Assembly: GCF_007644045.2 (NCBI RefSeq)
Contig: NZ_VMDW02000144.1
Coordinates: 1 to 43,695 of the forward strand
Direction of reading: 5' to 3'
From: Vogesella urethralis
Lineage (GTDB): Bacteria > Pseudomonadota > Gammaproteobacteria > Burkholderiales > Chromobacteriaceae
DNA: 43,695 bases
The first letter of the stretch is position 1. Every line of letters begins with the position of its first letter. The translations under genes and the position numbers were made by a program. Shown here piece by piece: positions 1-8,218 of this stretch. Below the pieces are notes generated by a model. That model searched no databases. It saw only the letters and a list, made by a program, of their open reading frames with translations, and was not told where the DNA came from.

Positions 1-640
1 CTTTACTGCTTCTTGGCAACGAAAACCACGAAAAAACACGAACCTTTCTTAGCCACGGACAAAACGGAAAGCACGGAAACACACCGACACCACTGCGGCC
101 AACCTGGGTTTACTTCAGGCTCTGTCCGCGCCTTCCGCGTATTCCGTGGCAAAAATGCCTTTATCTTTTCGTGCCCTTTAGTGGGTTTCGTGGCTAACGC
201 CTTTACTGCTTCTTGGCAACGAAAACCACGAAAAAACACGAACCTTTCTTAGCCACGGACAAAACGGAAAGCACGAAAACACACCGACACCGATGCGGCT
301 AACCTTGGCAAACACTGTGCACGAAGCAAGCGCCTTGTCTGTGTTTTCCGTGTATTCCGTGGCAAAAATGCCTTTATCCTTTCGTGTCCTTTTGTGGGTT
401 TCGTGGCTAACGCCTTTACTGCTTCTTGGCCACGAAAACCACGAAAAAACACGAACCTCTCTTAGCCACGGACAAAACGGAAAGCACAGAAGCACACCGA
501 CACCACTGCGGCCAACCTTGGTTTACTTCAGGCTCTGTCCGCGCCTTCCGCGTATTCCGTGGCAAAAATGCCTTTGCCTTTTTCGTGTCCTTTTGTGGGT
601 TTCGTGGCCAACGCCTTTTATTGTTTCGTGGCTAATCAAG
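1..640. repeat. Three tandem ~200-bp imperfect inverted-repeat units
   Basis: Three direct copies start at 1, 201 and 414 (periods 200 and 213) and the third fades out near 640. Each copy begins with CTTTACTGCTTCTTGG or a variant. The left half is rich in CACGAAAA and CACGGAAA words. The right half carries their reverse complements (TTTCGTG, TTCCGTGG), so each unit could fold into a long imperfect hairpin. The centre of each unit holds the dispersed GCGGCCAAC word (95, 508; degenerate GCGGCTAAC at 295). The array probably continues left of the window. Short open frames in it encode low-complexity peptides typical of spurious translation of such repeats. No real gene is seen in this stretch. 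Confidence 0.9.
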
Positions 641-643
641 CCT

Positions 644-1699
644 TCAGCACAACTCCCGGTAAATCTGCGCAAAGCGCTGCATGTTCTGGCGATACAGGCC
701 CTTGGCCTCCACCAGCTGGCGGTTCAGCGCCGCGGCACTGGCCAGTCGTGCATTATCCCCCGCTTGCCGCAGCTGCGTCTTCAGCGCGCAGCCCAGCCGG
801 CCCAGGTCTTCCACGATGGCGCCGTTGACGCCGTCCAGCACCCACTCCAGGTTGGCCGGCAGGTTGGACAGCACCGGCAAGCAGCCGTGGCCCATCGCTT
901 CCAGCAGGCTGATGCTGGTGGCGTCGCTCATCGGCACGCTGACAAACACGCGCGCGTCGCGGTAGTGCTGCGCCAGCACATCGGGCGCCACGAAGCCGGT
1001 GAACACCACCCGCTGCAGCCCCAGCTGCTGCGCCAGCGCCTGCAAGTTGCGGGTTTCGTCGCCACTGGCGGCCACGGTCAACTGCCAGCCGGCCAGCGCA
1101 GTGTCGGCTTCCACCTCGGCCCAGGCGCGGAGAATGGCGTCGATGCGATACAGCGGTTTGTGCAACCGGCACGACAGCACCGACAGCGGCTTGGCAGCGA
1201 TGTCCGGCGGTGGCGGCAGCGCGTCCATGCCGAAATTCAGCACGTCCATGCGCGCCACGGCGGCCAGCTGGCGGCACACGGCGGCCATGTGCAGCGAATC
1301 GCTGGTGACGGCGCTGGCAGCGGCCAGGTTGGCCGCGACCATTTTTTTCATCAAGGCGTTCTGTTGCGGCAGCAGCAGCACGTCCGAACCCCAGGTGGTG
1401 AGCACCCACGGCAACTTGCGGCCGGCCAGCGCACGGCGCGCGTGCCAGGCCACGCTATTGGCCTGGTGCACGTGCACGATGTCGGGCTGCACCTCGTCGA
1501 TCAGCCGCGCCAGGCGGGCGGCGGTGCCCAGCGCCTTCAGGCTGAAATCCACCGCCAGCACACGGCCCAGGTTGGGCACCTGGTAGCGCGGTGGCAGCGG
1601 GCCATTGCTGGCCAGGTGTACCTCGCTGACGTGTGGCGCAATGCCGGCCAGGTAGCGGTGGGTGTGCACCGAGGCGGAGCCGATCAGAAGAAGCTTCAT
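644..1699 (-). CDS. GT4-family glycosyltransferase
   Basis: Predicted cytoplasmic sugar transferase of 351 aa for surface-polysaccharide assembly. It has the two-Rossmann GT-B layout of family 4. The N-terminus is a beta strand (MKLLLIGSASVHTHRY) and the acceptor half has a DIVHVHQAN segment. The C-terminal donor-binding half has the family's E-x7-E region around LLEAMGHGCLPVLS and LEWVLDGVNG. The donor sugar cannot be read from sequence. It is the most distal gene seen in the minus-strand polysaccharide cluster and ends a few bases from the tandem repeat array. The ATG at 1699 has only a weak ribosome binding site. Family assignment is firm; the linkage made is unknown. Confidence 0.85.
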   Translation of the reverse strand: MKLLLIGSASVHTHRYLAGIAPHVSEVHLASNGPLPPRYQVPNLGRVLAVDFSLKALGTAARLARLIDEVQPDIVHVHQANSVAWHARRALAGRKLPWVLTTWGSDVLLLPQQNALMKKMVAANLAAASAVTSDSLHMAAVCRQLAAVARMDVLNFGMDALPPPPDIAAKPLSVLSCRLHKPLYRIDAILRAWAEVEADTALAGWQLTVAASGDETRNLQALAQQLGLQRVVFTGFVAPDVLAQHYRDARVFVSVPMSDATSISLLEAMGHGCLPVLSNLPANLEWVLDGVNGAIVEDLGRLGCALKTQLRQAGDNARLASAAALNRQLVEAKGLYRQNMQRFAQIYRELC

Positions 1700-1717
1700 G
1701 GTTTAACCCGATTATTC

Positions 1718-1828
1718 GCCACGGAAACACGCCGACCACACGGAAGCAGGCGGTAGCCCACGCGCCACCAGCTGGGTACGCACGCTGCCAGGGCAGGATT
1801 TTCGTGTTTTTCGTGTGCTTTCGTGGCT
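1718..1828. repeat. Imperfect inverted repeat pair (CACGGAAA family)
   Basis: A left arm at about 1718-1750 starts GCCACGGAAACACGCC. A right arm at about 1799-1828 reads TTTTCGTGTTTTTCGTG and ends TTTCGTGGC. They are inverted relative to each other across roughly 50 bp. The pair fills the gap between the glycosyltransferase and the DegT-like gene and belongs to the same family as the array at 1-640. Confidence 0.75.
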
Positions 1829-1847
1829 AAAAAAATGGCAACGGTAC

Positions 1848-3059
1848 TCATGCGTCCAGCTCCGCTTGCAGCGCCGCCAACAGCCGCGCCAGCTTGCGCT
1901 CCAGCGCGGCGTCCACGCCGATGGCGATGTTGACCGGCAGGTTCAGCACGGTGGCGGCCAGCGCCTCGCCGTGCGGTGCCTGGCCGGCGCGGTAACCGTG
2001 GCGGAAGCTGCCGGCTGGGTGGATGACGTCGTCGAACCAGACGCCGATATTCAGCCCGCTGGCCACGCTAAGCCTGCGCGCCAGCGCGGCTTTGTCGGCC
2101 ACCGGGTGCGGTAGCGCAAACGGGTAGCGCACCCAGTGGGTAGCGGCATCTGCCGGCCACTGCCGCAATGCCGGCAGCGCGGCCAGCGTGCTGCGGTAAC
2201 GCGCCACCAGCGCCTGCTTGTGCGCCAGCACGGCGGGCAGGCTGGCTAACTGGCGGCGCACCAGTACGCTGGATAACAGCGGCATGGCGCGCGCCGGGTG
2301 CGGCTCGCCGAACAGCACTTCGTCGTCGCCGGAGCGGTACACCAGCCCCACGCGGCGCGCCAGCGCCATGCTGATGCGCCCGGCCAGCGGCCAACGTGCG
2401 GCCAGCAGGTGCGAGGCCAGCGTGGCCAGCAAGCGCCACTCGTCGGCACAGCGCAGCTCGGGCAAGTCGGCATCCGGCAGGCTGGCGCCGGCCGGCAGTA
2501 TGGCCAAGCCACCAATGCCGCCAGTCAGGTTCTTGCTGTATTCAAAACTGAAAAACGCGCCGTCGTGGTAGCTGCCCAGCCACTGGCCGTCCAGTTGCGA
2601 GGCAAAACCGTGGGCGGCGTCATCAACAAAACGCACCTGGCGGTGCTTCTCGCGCAGCCAGGTGGGCACCTCGCACGCCACGCCGAAATTGTGCGGCACC
2701 ACCACCACGCGGGTGGCCGGGCGGATGGCGGCGTCCAGCGCCAGCCAGTCCAGGTTGAGACCGCCGGCGGCGATATCGATAAATCGCACACGGGCGCCGC
2801 TGGGCGGCACCTGGTTGGGCACCACCACGCAGGTGAAGGCCGGCACCAGCACGTCGTCGCCGGCCTGCACGTCGTGCAGCTTCAGCAAGGCGGCAAAGGC
2901 GGCGCGGCCGCTGTCGAACAGGCGGATGCGCTCGACCGCCACGCCGAACTGGCTGGCCAGCGCTAGGCGCAACGCGGCGCGATGGCGACGACGGCCCAGC
3001 AGCATGGCCGGCAGCGCGGTAAACAGCTGGGTGAGGGTCAAGGAGTTGCCGGTCAGCAT
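1848..3059 (-). CDS. DegT/DnrJ-like PLP aminotransferase
   Basis: A 403-aa fold-type I PLP enzyme resembling DegT/DnrJ/EryC1/StrS sugar aminotransferases, but divergent. Visible marks are the substrate/cofactor region LVPAFTCVVVPNQV, the PLP-ring aspartate segment VDDAAHGFAS and the Schiff-base lysine in FEYSKNLTGGIGG. The start is ATG at 3059, because a longer upstream reading would run through the acyltransferase gene in another frame. The chosen start overlaps that gene's stop by 7 nt (ATGCTGA), suggesting translational coupling. It may make an amino sugar that the adjacent acyltransferase then acylates (inference). Substrate unknown. Confidence 0.75.
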   Translation of the reverse strand: MLTGNSLTLTQLFTALPAMLLGRRRHRAALRLALASQFGVAVERIRLFDSGRAAFAALLKLHDVQAGDDVLVPAFTCVVVPNQVPPSGARVRFIDIAAGGLNLDWLALDAAIRPATRVVVVPHNFGVACEVPTWLREKHRQVRFVDDAAHGFASQLDGQWLGSYHDGAFFSFEYSKNLTGGIGGLAILPAGASLPDADLPELRCADEWRLLATLASHLLAARWPLAGRISMALARRVGLVYRSGDDEVLFGEPHPARAMPLLSSVLVRRQLASLPAVLAHKQALVARYRSTLAALPALRQWPADAATHWVRYPFALPHPVADKAALARRLSVASGLNIGVWFDDVIHPAGSFRHGYRAGQAPHGEALAATVLNLPVNIAIGVDAALERKLARLLAALQAELDA

Positions 3060-3577
3060 AGTGCTTTCACCTTGCGCGCCGGCTGGCCGGCGTACACCCA
3101 GCCGCTCTCCAGCACGCCCTTCACTACGCTGCCGGCGCCGACCACCACGTTGTCGCCGATCACGGTGCCGGGCAGCACGATGCAGCCGGCACCGATAAAC
3201 ACATTGTTGCCGATGCGGATGTCGCCATCGACATGGCAAGCGGTAAACGGCGTGGCCGGCGCGTCGGCCGGAATGCCGTTGCTGTGGCAAAAGAACTGGC
3301 AGCGCGGGCCGATGGCGACGTGGTCACCGATGTGCAGCAGGTTTCGGCCAATCAGGCAATAAAAGTAAGGCGCCATATGACTGTGCGCGCCCAGGCGCAG
3401 GCGGCCGCCACCGTGGGCCAGTACGTCGCCGCCCCAGTACAGGCGGGCATGGGCCCCCAGCGTCAGGCTGGCCGCAGCGGCGTGCACCGACGGGTTGACG
3501 CGCGCCCCCGGCGCCAGCCGTGCCCCGCGCAAACGCAGCCAGCTGCGCCACAGCATCAGTAGTACGCGATCAAGCAT
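3053..3577 (-). CDS. Hexapeptide-repeat acyltransferase (LbH fold)
   Basis: A 174-aa acyltransferase of the left-handed beta-helix type. It shows a run of hexapeptide repeats (LTLGAH, LRLGAH, IGDHVAIG, IRIGNNVFIGAGC, VIGDNVVVGAGSVV) and the usual C-terminal AGQPARKVK segment of maltose/NeuD/WbbJ-type O-acetyltransferases. The start is ATG at 3577, because it overlaps the flippase stop by 8 nt (ATGCTTGA); an upstream extension would lie inside the flippase gene. It probably acetylates a nucleotide sugar or a glycan residue in the cytoplasm. The acceptor is unknown. Confidence 0.8.
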   Translation of the reverse strand: MLDRVLLMLWRSWLRLRGARLAPGARVNPSVHAAAASLTLGAHARLYWGGDVLAHGGGRLRLGAHSHMAPYFYCLIGRNLLHIGDHVAIGPRCQFFCHSNGIPADAPATPFTACHVDGDIRIGNNVFIGAGCIVLPGTVIGDNVVVGAGSVVKGVLESGWVYAGQPARKVKALC

Positions 3578-4856
3578 CGTGTTGTTCCCGGCGGCGCAAC
3601 AGGCGGAATACCCACGCCACGTAGGCCGCAAAATAAACGCTCATCACCAGCGACATCACGCCGAAGGCGCGCAGGGCATCGTGGCTGGCCATATACACCG
3701 CCGCAAAGGCCGCCAGGTTGACCACCACGCCGGCCAGCACAAAGACAAACGACGCGCGCTGCTGCCCCAGCACCATCGGCACCATGAAGGCGGGGCCGGC
3801 AATGAACGCCGCCGCAAAATACGGCGCCAGTACGGCGGCGATATCGCCGGCACCGTGCCAACCCGCACCGAAAACCCAGGCAAACAGCGGCCCGCCCCAC
3901 AGCCCCAGCACAGTGAACGGCACGATGGCCAGTGCGGCCAGCATCAGCAGCGCCCGCGCCAGCATGCCACGCAGCGCACGGCCATGACCCGCCGCCTCGG
4001 CCAAGTCGCGGAATACCACCTGCGACACCGCTTGCCCCACCAACGCCGCAGGCAGCTTGAGCACGCGCAGCACCAGCGCATACTGCCCCACCACCGCACT
4101 GCCGGATAATGCGGCCAACATGGCCAGCATCAAGGAATCCTGGAACGCCACCACAAAGGCGTGCGGCGTGTTGACCAGCGGAAACTCGCGATAGCGCCGC
4201 GCCTGTAGCAGCAGGCTGTCACGGCGATGGCCGCGCAGCCAGGCAAAGCGCCCCGCCACGTCGGCCCGGGCCAGCGCCACCAGCGCCAACAGCTGCCCGG
4301 CCAGCTGCGACACGATCAAGCCCGCCGCCGCCAGCCCGCTGTAACCGGCCGCCACTTGCAGCAGCGACACCCCCAGCGACTGTACCACCCGCCCCTGGGC
4401 GTTGGCCGCATAGCGGCGCTGGCGGTTATTCCACGCCGTCCACGCCGCCACGCTGCCCGCCAGCCACACGCCCAGCGGCAGCCACGGCAACCACGGTGCC
4501 AGCGCCGGTTGGCCCAATGCGCCGGCAATGGCCTGGTGCCACGGCCAGAACAGCAACAGGCACAGCGCACACAGCGCGGTGTTGATCAGCAGTGCCAGAC
4601 GCATCAGCCGTGCGGCGTCGGCATCGTCCGCTGGCAACACCACCGCCATGTCGTAGCGGGCGGTGGCCACCACGGCCAGATTAGACAGCCAGGCCACAAA
4701 CACCGCCAGCACGCCGAAGTCTGCCGGCGTATACAGCCGGGTAAGCAGCGGCGCAAACAGCAAGGGCAGCGCCTGTGCCAGCGCCGCCCCGCTTGCCAGC
4801 GTGGCCACATGACGGGCAAAGCCGCCTGCGGCCAACCTTTGCCAGACAGTGGCCAA
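3570..4856 (-). CDS. Wzx-like polysaccharide flippase
   Basis: A 428-aa polytopic inner-membrane protein of the Polysacc_synt/Wzx (MOP) family. Many hydrophobic helices are visible, starting with ALAQALPLLFAPLLTRLYTP, where the L-T-R-x-Y-x-P element is typical of the family. It would move undecaprenyl-linked oligosaccharide units across the inner membrane. The start is TTG at 4856, immediately after the wbpE TAA (TAATTG), so the two genes are abutted and probably coupled. The N-terminus contains a GTTGGCCGC word encoding Leu-Ala-Ala. Family is clear; the substrate is unknown. Confidence 0.8.
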   Translation of the reverse strand: MATVWQRLAAGGFARHVATLASGAALAQALPLLFAPLLTRLYTPADFGVLAVFVAWLSNLAVVATARYDMAVVLPADDADAARLMRLALLINTALCALCLLLFWPWHQAIAGALGQPALAPWLPWLPLGVWLAGSVAAWTAWNNRQRRYAANAQGRVVQSLGVSLLQVAAGYSGLAAAGLIVSQLAGQLLALVALARADVAGRFAWLRGHRRDSLLLQARRYREFPLVNTPHAFVVAFQDSLMLAMLAALSGSAVVGQYALVLRVLKLPAALVGQAVSQVVFRDLAEAAGHGRALRGMLARALLMLAALAIVPFTVLGLWGGPLFAWVFGAGWHGAGDIAAVLAPYFAAAFIAGPAFMVPMVLGQQRASFVFVLAGVVVNLAAFAAVYMASHDALRAFGVMSLVMSVYFAAYVAWVFRLLRRREQHDA

Positions 4857-5954
4857 TTAGCTCAGCGCCTTCTTCACCGCCGCCACGATGGCGTCTTGCG
4901 TCGCCTCGTCCAGGAACGGGTGCATTGGCAGGCTCATCACGCGGCGGCCGGCGGCTTCGGCCACCGGGAAGCTGCCCTCGCCCTGGCCCAGGTGGGCAAA
5001 GGCCGGCTGCAGGTGCAGCGGAATCGGGTAATGCACGGCGGTGGGTACGCCCAGCGCCTGCAGCGCCTGCTGCACCGCTTCGCGGTTGTCTACCTCGATG
5101 GTGTACTGCGCGTATACGTGGCTGTTGCCGTCGGCAATCACCGGCACGCGCGCCACGTCTTGCAGCAGCGCGCTGTAGCGGGCGCCGATGCGGGCGCGGG
5201 CGGCTACTTCGTCCGGGAAGCTGGGCAGCTTGGCCAGCAGCACGGCGGCCTGGATGGTGTCGAGGCGGCCATTGAGGCCGATCACCGGGTGGTGGTAGCG
5301 GCGGTCCTGGCCGTGCACGCGGATCTCGCGCATTTTCTTGGCCAGCTCGTCGTCGTTGGTGAACACCGCACCGCCATCGCCGTAGCAACCCAACGGCTTG
5401 CTGGGGAAGAAGCTGGTGGTGCCGATGGTGCACAGGTTGCCGGAGCGCTTGCCGTGCTGGCTGGCGCCAAAGCTCTGCGCGCCGTCCTCGATCACCGGCA
5501 GGCCGTGCTTGGCGGCAATGGCGTTGATAGCGTCAAAATCGGCGCACTGGCCGTACAGGCTGACCGGCATGATGGCGCGGGTTTTCGGGGTGATCGCCGC
5601 CTCCAGCTTGGCCGGGTCCAGGTTGTAGCTGACCGGGTCGATGTCGACAAACACCGGCGTGGCACCCAACAGCGCGATCATCTCGCCGGTAGCAATAAAG
5701 GTGAACGGAGTGGTGATCACCTCGTCGCCGGCCTTCACACCCAGCGCCATCAGCGCGATCAGCAGCGCCTTGGTGCCGTCGCAGACGCCGATGGCATGCT
5801 TGGCGCCGGTGTAGGCGGCCAACTGCGCTTCGACCTCTTTCACCTCCGGGCCCATGATGTACTGGCCGTGATCTAGCACCGCGTGGATGCGGGCGTCGAT
5901 ATCGGCTTTCAGGTGCTGGTACTGCGCTTTCAGGTCGATGAACTGAATGGACAT
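4857..5954 (-). CDS. wbpE: UDP-3-keto-GlcNAcA aminotransferase, WbpE/WlbC type
   Basis: A 365-aa DegT/StrS aminotransferase that closely resembles WbpE/WlbC, which transaminates UDP-2-acetamido-2-deoxy-3-oxo-glucuronate with glutamate and PLP. Visible features are the N-terminal FIDLKAQY, the GVCDGTKALLIAL cofactor-binding segment, the VIEDGAQSFGA aspartate and the internal-aldimine lysine in TSFFPSKPLGCYGDGGA. Length is normal for the family. It sits with wbpD and wbpB, the enzymes acting after and before it. The wlb/wbp assignment rests on this trio as well as on the sequence. Confidence 0.88.
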   Translation of the reverse strand: MSIQFIDLKAQYQHLKADIDARIHAVLDHGQYIMGPEVKEVEAQLAAYTGAKHAIGVCDGTKALLIALMALGVKAGDEVITTPFTFIATGEMIALLGATPVFVDIDPVSYNLDPAKLEAAITPKTRAIMPVSLYGQCADFDAINAIAAKHGLPVIEDGAQSFGASQHGKRSGNLCTIGTTSFFPSKPLGCYGDGGAVFTNDDELAKKMREIRVHGQDRRYHHPVIGLNGRLDTIQAAVLLAKLPSFPDEVAARARIGARYSALLQDVARVPVIADGNSHVYAQYTIEVDNREAVQQALQALGVPTAVHYPIPLHLQPAFAHLGQGEGSFPVAEAAGRRVMSLPMHPFLDEATQDAIVAAVKKALS

Positions 5955-5973
5955 GTGCTTTAAACCTTAATCC

Positions 5974-6083
5974 GCCACGAACCACACGAAAGGCACGAAC
6001 AACGCGCTGTCAGAGGGCACCCTCATCATGGGCTAGAAGCTCGTTAGCGGTATTTTTGGTGGATTTCGTGGATTTCGTGGCCA
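5974..6083. repeat. Imperfect inverted repeat pair (CACGAA family)
   Basis: The left arm at about 5974-6001 has GCCACGAACCACACGAAAGG. The right arm at about 6054-6083 has TTTTTGGTGGATTTCGTGG and a second TTTCGTGGCC. It occupies the wbpE-wbpD gap and has the same arm orientation and overall span (about 110 bp) as the pairs at 1718 and 8219. Confidence 0.7.
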
Positions 6084-6094
6084 AATCTTGATGA

Positions 6095-6661
6095 TCAAAC
6101 CGGCGTGCAGTGGTTGCCGCCGATATCGTAACGTTGGCCGCAAGCCGCGCAGGCGTGCTGGTCGATGCTGTCCGGCAGGCGTTCGCCGCACTGGCACATC
6201 CAGCCGATGCGCTTGGCCGGTGTGCCCACCATCAGCGCGTAGGGCTTTACGTCCTTGGTGACCACGGCGCCGGCGCCGATGAAGGCGTACTCGCCGATGG
6301 TGTGGCCGCACACCACGGTAGCGTTGGCGCCGATGGTGGCACCGCGCTTCACGATAGTGCGGCGGTATTCGTTCTTGCGGCTAACGTGGCTGCGCGGGTT
6401 GTTGACGTTGGTGAACACCATCGACGGGCCGCAGAACACGTCGTCTTCCAGCGTGACCGCGTCGTATATGGACACGTTGTTCTGCACCTTCACGTTGTCG
6501 CCGATGATGACATCGTTGCCAACAAACACGTTCTGGCCAAAGGAGCAGCGGGCGCCAATGCGCGCCTGGCCGCAGATGTGTACCCAGTGCCAGACGCGGG
6601 TGTCGGCGCCGATTTGCGCACCGTCATCGATGATGGCGGTGGGGTGAACGGTGTAGCTCAT
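6095..6661 (-). CDS. wbpD: UDP-3-amino-GlcNAcA N-acetyltransferase, WbpD/WlbB type
   Basis: A 188-aa left-handed beta-helix acetyltransferase matching WbpD/WlbB, which transfers acetyl from acetyl-CoA to the 3-amino group of UDP-2-acetamido-3-amino-2,3-dideoxy-glucuronate. It has hexapeptide repeats from [17 protein letters not shown] through [13 protein letters not shown], and the family landmarks [16 protein letters not shown] and [10 protein letters not shown]. The tail carries a CxC...CxxC four-cysteine element (MCQCG, CAACG) that looks like a small zinc ribbon, seen in some WbpD relatives. It acts directly after WbpE. Confidence 0.9.
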   Translation of the reverse strand: MSYTVHPTAIIDDGAQIGADTRVWHWVHICGQARIGARCSFGQNVFVGNDVIIGDNVKVQNNVSIYDAVTLEDDVFCGPSMVFTNVNNPRSHVSRKNEYRRTIVKRGATIGANATVVCGHTIGEYAFIGAGAVVTKDVKPYALMVGTPAKRIGWMCQCGERLPDSIDQHACAACGQRYDIGGNHCTPV

Positions 6662-6682
6662 TGTTTTAACTTTCTTTATCTA

Positions 6683-7124
6683 GCCACGGAAACACGCAGA
6701 AAGCACGGAAACTTATCGCACAAAGCGCCGGACCTCCGCCTTCGGGTGCCAGAAATTAATCAGCAAGCCCACATGCAAGCCTGTGGCCTTCAGGTAGTTG
6801 AGCAGCTGTGCCTCATGAGCCGATACCAGCTTTTCCTGCGCCTTGAGCTCCAGCAGCACTCGCCCCTCTACGATGATATCGGCACAATACTCACCCACGA
6901 CGGCGCCCTTGTAATACACCTGCAACGGACATTGCGCCTGTGCTGACAGGCCTGCTTGCGTCAACTCCAGCAGTAAGGCCTGTTCGTAGACTTTTTCCAG
7001 AAAACCATGCCCTAGCTGGCGAAAAACCTCAAACACACAGCCTTGTATCCTGTACGTCAGGTCTTCTTCCAGCAGCATGGCGTCACTCCTGCCTTGTCTG
7101 TGCTTTCCGTGTGCTTCCGTGGCA
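6683..7124. repeat. Inverted repeat arms flanking the GxxExxY gene
   Basis: The left arm at about 6683-6711 reads GCCACGGAAACACGCAGAAA then GCACGGAAAC. The right arm at about 7095-7124, read on the minus strand, gives GCCACGGAAGCACACGGAAA then GCACAGACA. The arms are therefore inverted copies with a few differences. They hug the small gene between them: its stop codon is 2 bases from the left arm and its start codon 17 bases from the right arm. Confidence 0.8.
6713..7078 (-). CDS. GxxExxY-family PD-(D/E)xK nuclease-like protein
   Basis: A 121-aa protein of the GxxExxY family. The naming motif is at residues 25-31 (GFLEKVY). A PD-(D/E)xK-like core follows: D66 in GEYCADIIV, then E77 and K79 in LLELKAQ. 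The HEAQLLNYLKATG helix and the LLINFW segment are also typical. The start is ATG at 7078 (MLLEEDLTYR), because the reading frame further upstream overlaps wbpB. Biochemical function is not established for the family; the nuclease fold is a family-level prediction. The gene is inserted between wbpD and wbpB and bounded by inverted repeats, which suggests mobility or association with those repeats. Confidence 0.85.
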   Translation of the reverse strand: MLLEEDLTYRIQGCVFEVFRQLGHGFLEKVYEQALLLELTQAGLSAQAQCPLQVYYKGAVVGEYCADIIVEGRVLLELKAQEKLVSAHEAQLLNYLKATGLHVGLLINFWHPKAEVRRFVR

Positions 7125-7134
7125 AATAATAAAA

Positions 7135-8193
7135 TCAGTACTCCAGCGGCAGGTTCACGCGCTGGCCGTCGCGGGCGGAGCGGTAAATGCCGACCAGCAG
7201 CTCCAGCGACTTCAGGCCTTCGCGGCCGTCGGTTTCCGGCTCGGCTTCGCCGCGCATCACGCGGATCACGTTGTCGTAGTACAGCGGGTGGCCAAAGCCG
7301 TACACGCTGGTGGTGCTGTAGCTGGCGTTCTTGATCTCGTCGTCCATCGCGTGCGGCTCGGCAAAATCCCAGTGCTGGATTTCGTTCACCGCCAGGCCGC
7401 CCACGCGCACGCTGCCCTTCTCGCCCAGGATGGTGATGCTGCCTTCCAGGTTCTTGGGGTAGGTCAGCATGGTGACGTTCATGCTGCCCATGGCGCCGCT
7501 GCGCCATTTCAGGCTCACCACGCCGGTATCTTCCGCCTCGATGTCACGCGCCAGCGTGCCGGTGTAGGCCTGCAGGCTTTCTACCGGGCCGACGATCCAT
7601 TCCAGCAGGTCCACGTAGTGGCTGGCCTGGTTCATGAAGGCGCCGCCGTCGTATTCCCAGGTACCGCGCCAGTCGGCCTGGTCGTAGTAGTCTTGCGGAC
7701 GGGTCCAGAACACGTTGACGTTGACCATGTAGATGCGGCCGAAGCGTTTTTCCTGCACCGCGCGCTTCAGCAGCTGCAGCGTGGCGTTGCGGCGGTTCTG
7801 CTTCACCACGAACAGGCGTTTGCCAGCCTGGTCGGCGGCTTTCACCATCGCCACGCCGTCTTGCCAGCGGGTGGCCATCGGTTTTTCGGTCATCACGTGG
7901 AAACCGGCGGCAAAGCAGTCGATGGCTTGCTGCGGGTGCAGGCCGGACGGCGTAGTGAGGATCACCACATCGGCCTGGCTGCTGGCCAGCAAGCTGGCCA
8001 GGGTGGCGTGGCCGACTGCGCCGGTACGCGCCACGGCGGCGGCCAGCGCGGCCGGGTCGGTATCGCACACGTCCACCAGCTCGCAGCGGTCGGCGTGTTT
8101 TTCGATGGCGCCAAAATGGTTGGCCGCAATACGGCCGCAGCCTACCAGGGCAAAGCGCAGCTTGCGGTCGGTAATCGTGTCGTAACTGATCAT
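7135..8193 (-). CDS. wbpB: UDP-GlcNAcA 3-dehydrogenase, WbpB/WlbA type (Gfo/Idh/MocA)
   Basis: A 352-aa NAD-dependent oxidoreductase of the Gfo/Idh/MocA family, resembling WbpB/WlbA, which oxidises C3 of UDP-N-acetylglucosaminuronate. Visible marks are the nucleotide-binding GCGRIAANH near the N-terminus, EKPMAT with the conserved lysine, and the substrate-loop segments GTWEYDGGAFMNQASHYVD and LLEWIVGPV. The ATG at 8193 is chosen because a GAGGTG ribosome site precedes it and the longer reading runs into repeat DNA. WbpB, WbpE and WbpD work in sequence. The preceding 6-dehydrogenase (WbpA) and the following epimerase (WbpI) are not in the window. Confidence 0.88.
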   Translation of the reverse strand: MISYDTITDRKLRFALVGCGRIAANHFGAIEKHADRCELVDVCDTDPAALAAAVARTGAVGHATLASLLASSQADVVILTTPSGLHPQQAIDCFAAGFHVMTEKPMATRWQDGVAMVKAADQAGKRLFVVKQNRRNATLQLLKRAVQEKRFGRIYMVNVNVFWTRPQDYYDQADWRGTWEYDGGAFMNQASHYVDLLEWIVGPVESLQAYTGTLARDIEAEDTGVVSLKWRSGAMGSMNVTMLTYPKNLEGSITILGEKGSVRVGGLAVNEIQHWDFAEPHAMDDEIKNASYSTTSVYGFGHPLYYDNVIRVMRGEAEPETDGREGLKSLELLVGIYRSARDGQRVNLPLEY

Positions 8194-8218
8194 GGCAGTT
8201 GTCACCTCATTACTTTTC

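Noticed and set aside
3-635. Short frames of 67-105 codons in the tandem repeats
   Set aside because: They restart at the same place in each repeat and encode low-complexity repeat-derived peptides.
1-640. CRISPR array
   Set aside because: The repeat period is about 200 bp with near-identical spacers, there is no cas gene, and each unit is itself an inverted repeat.
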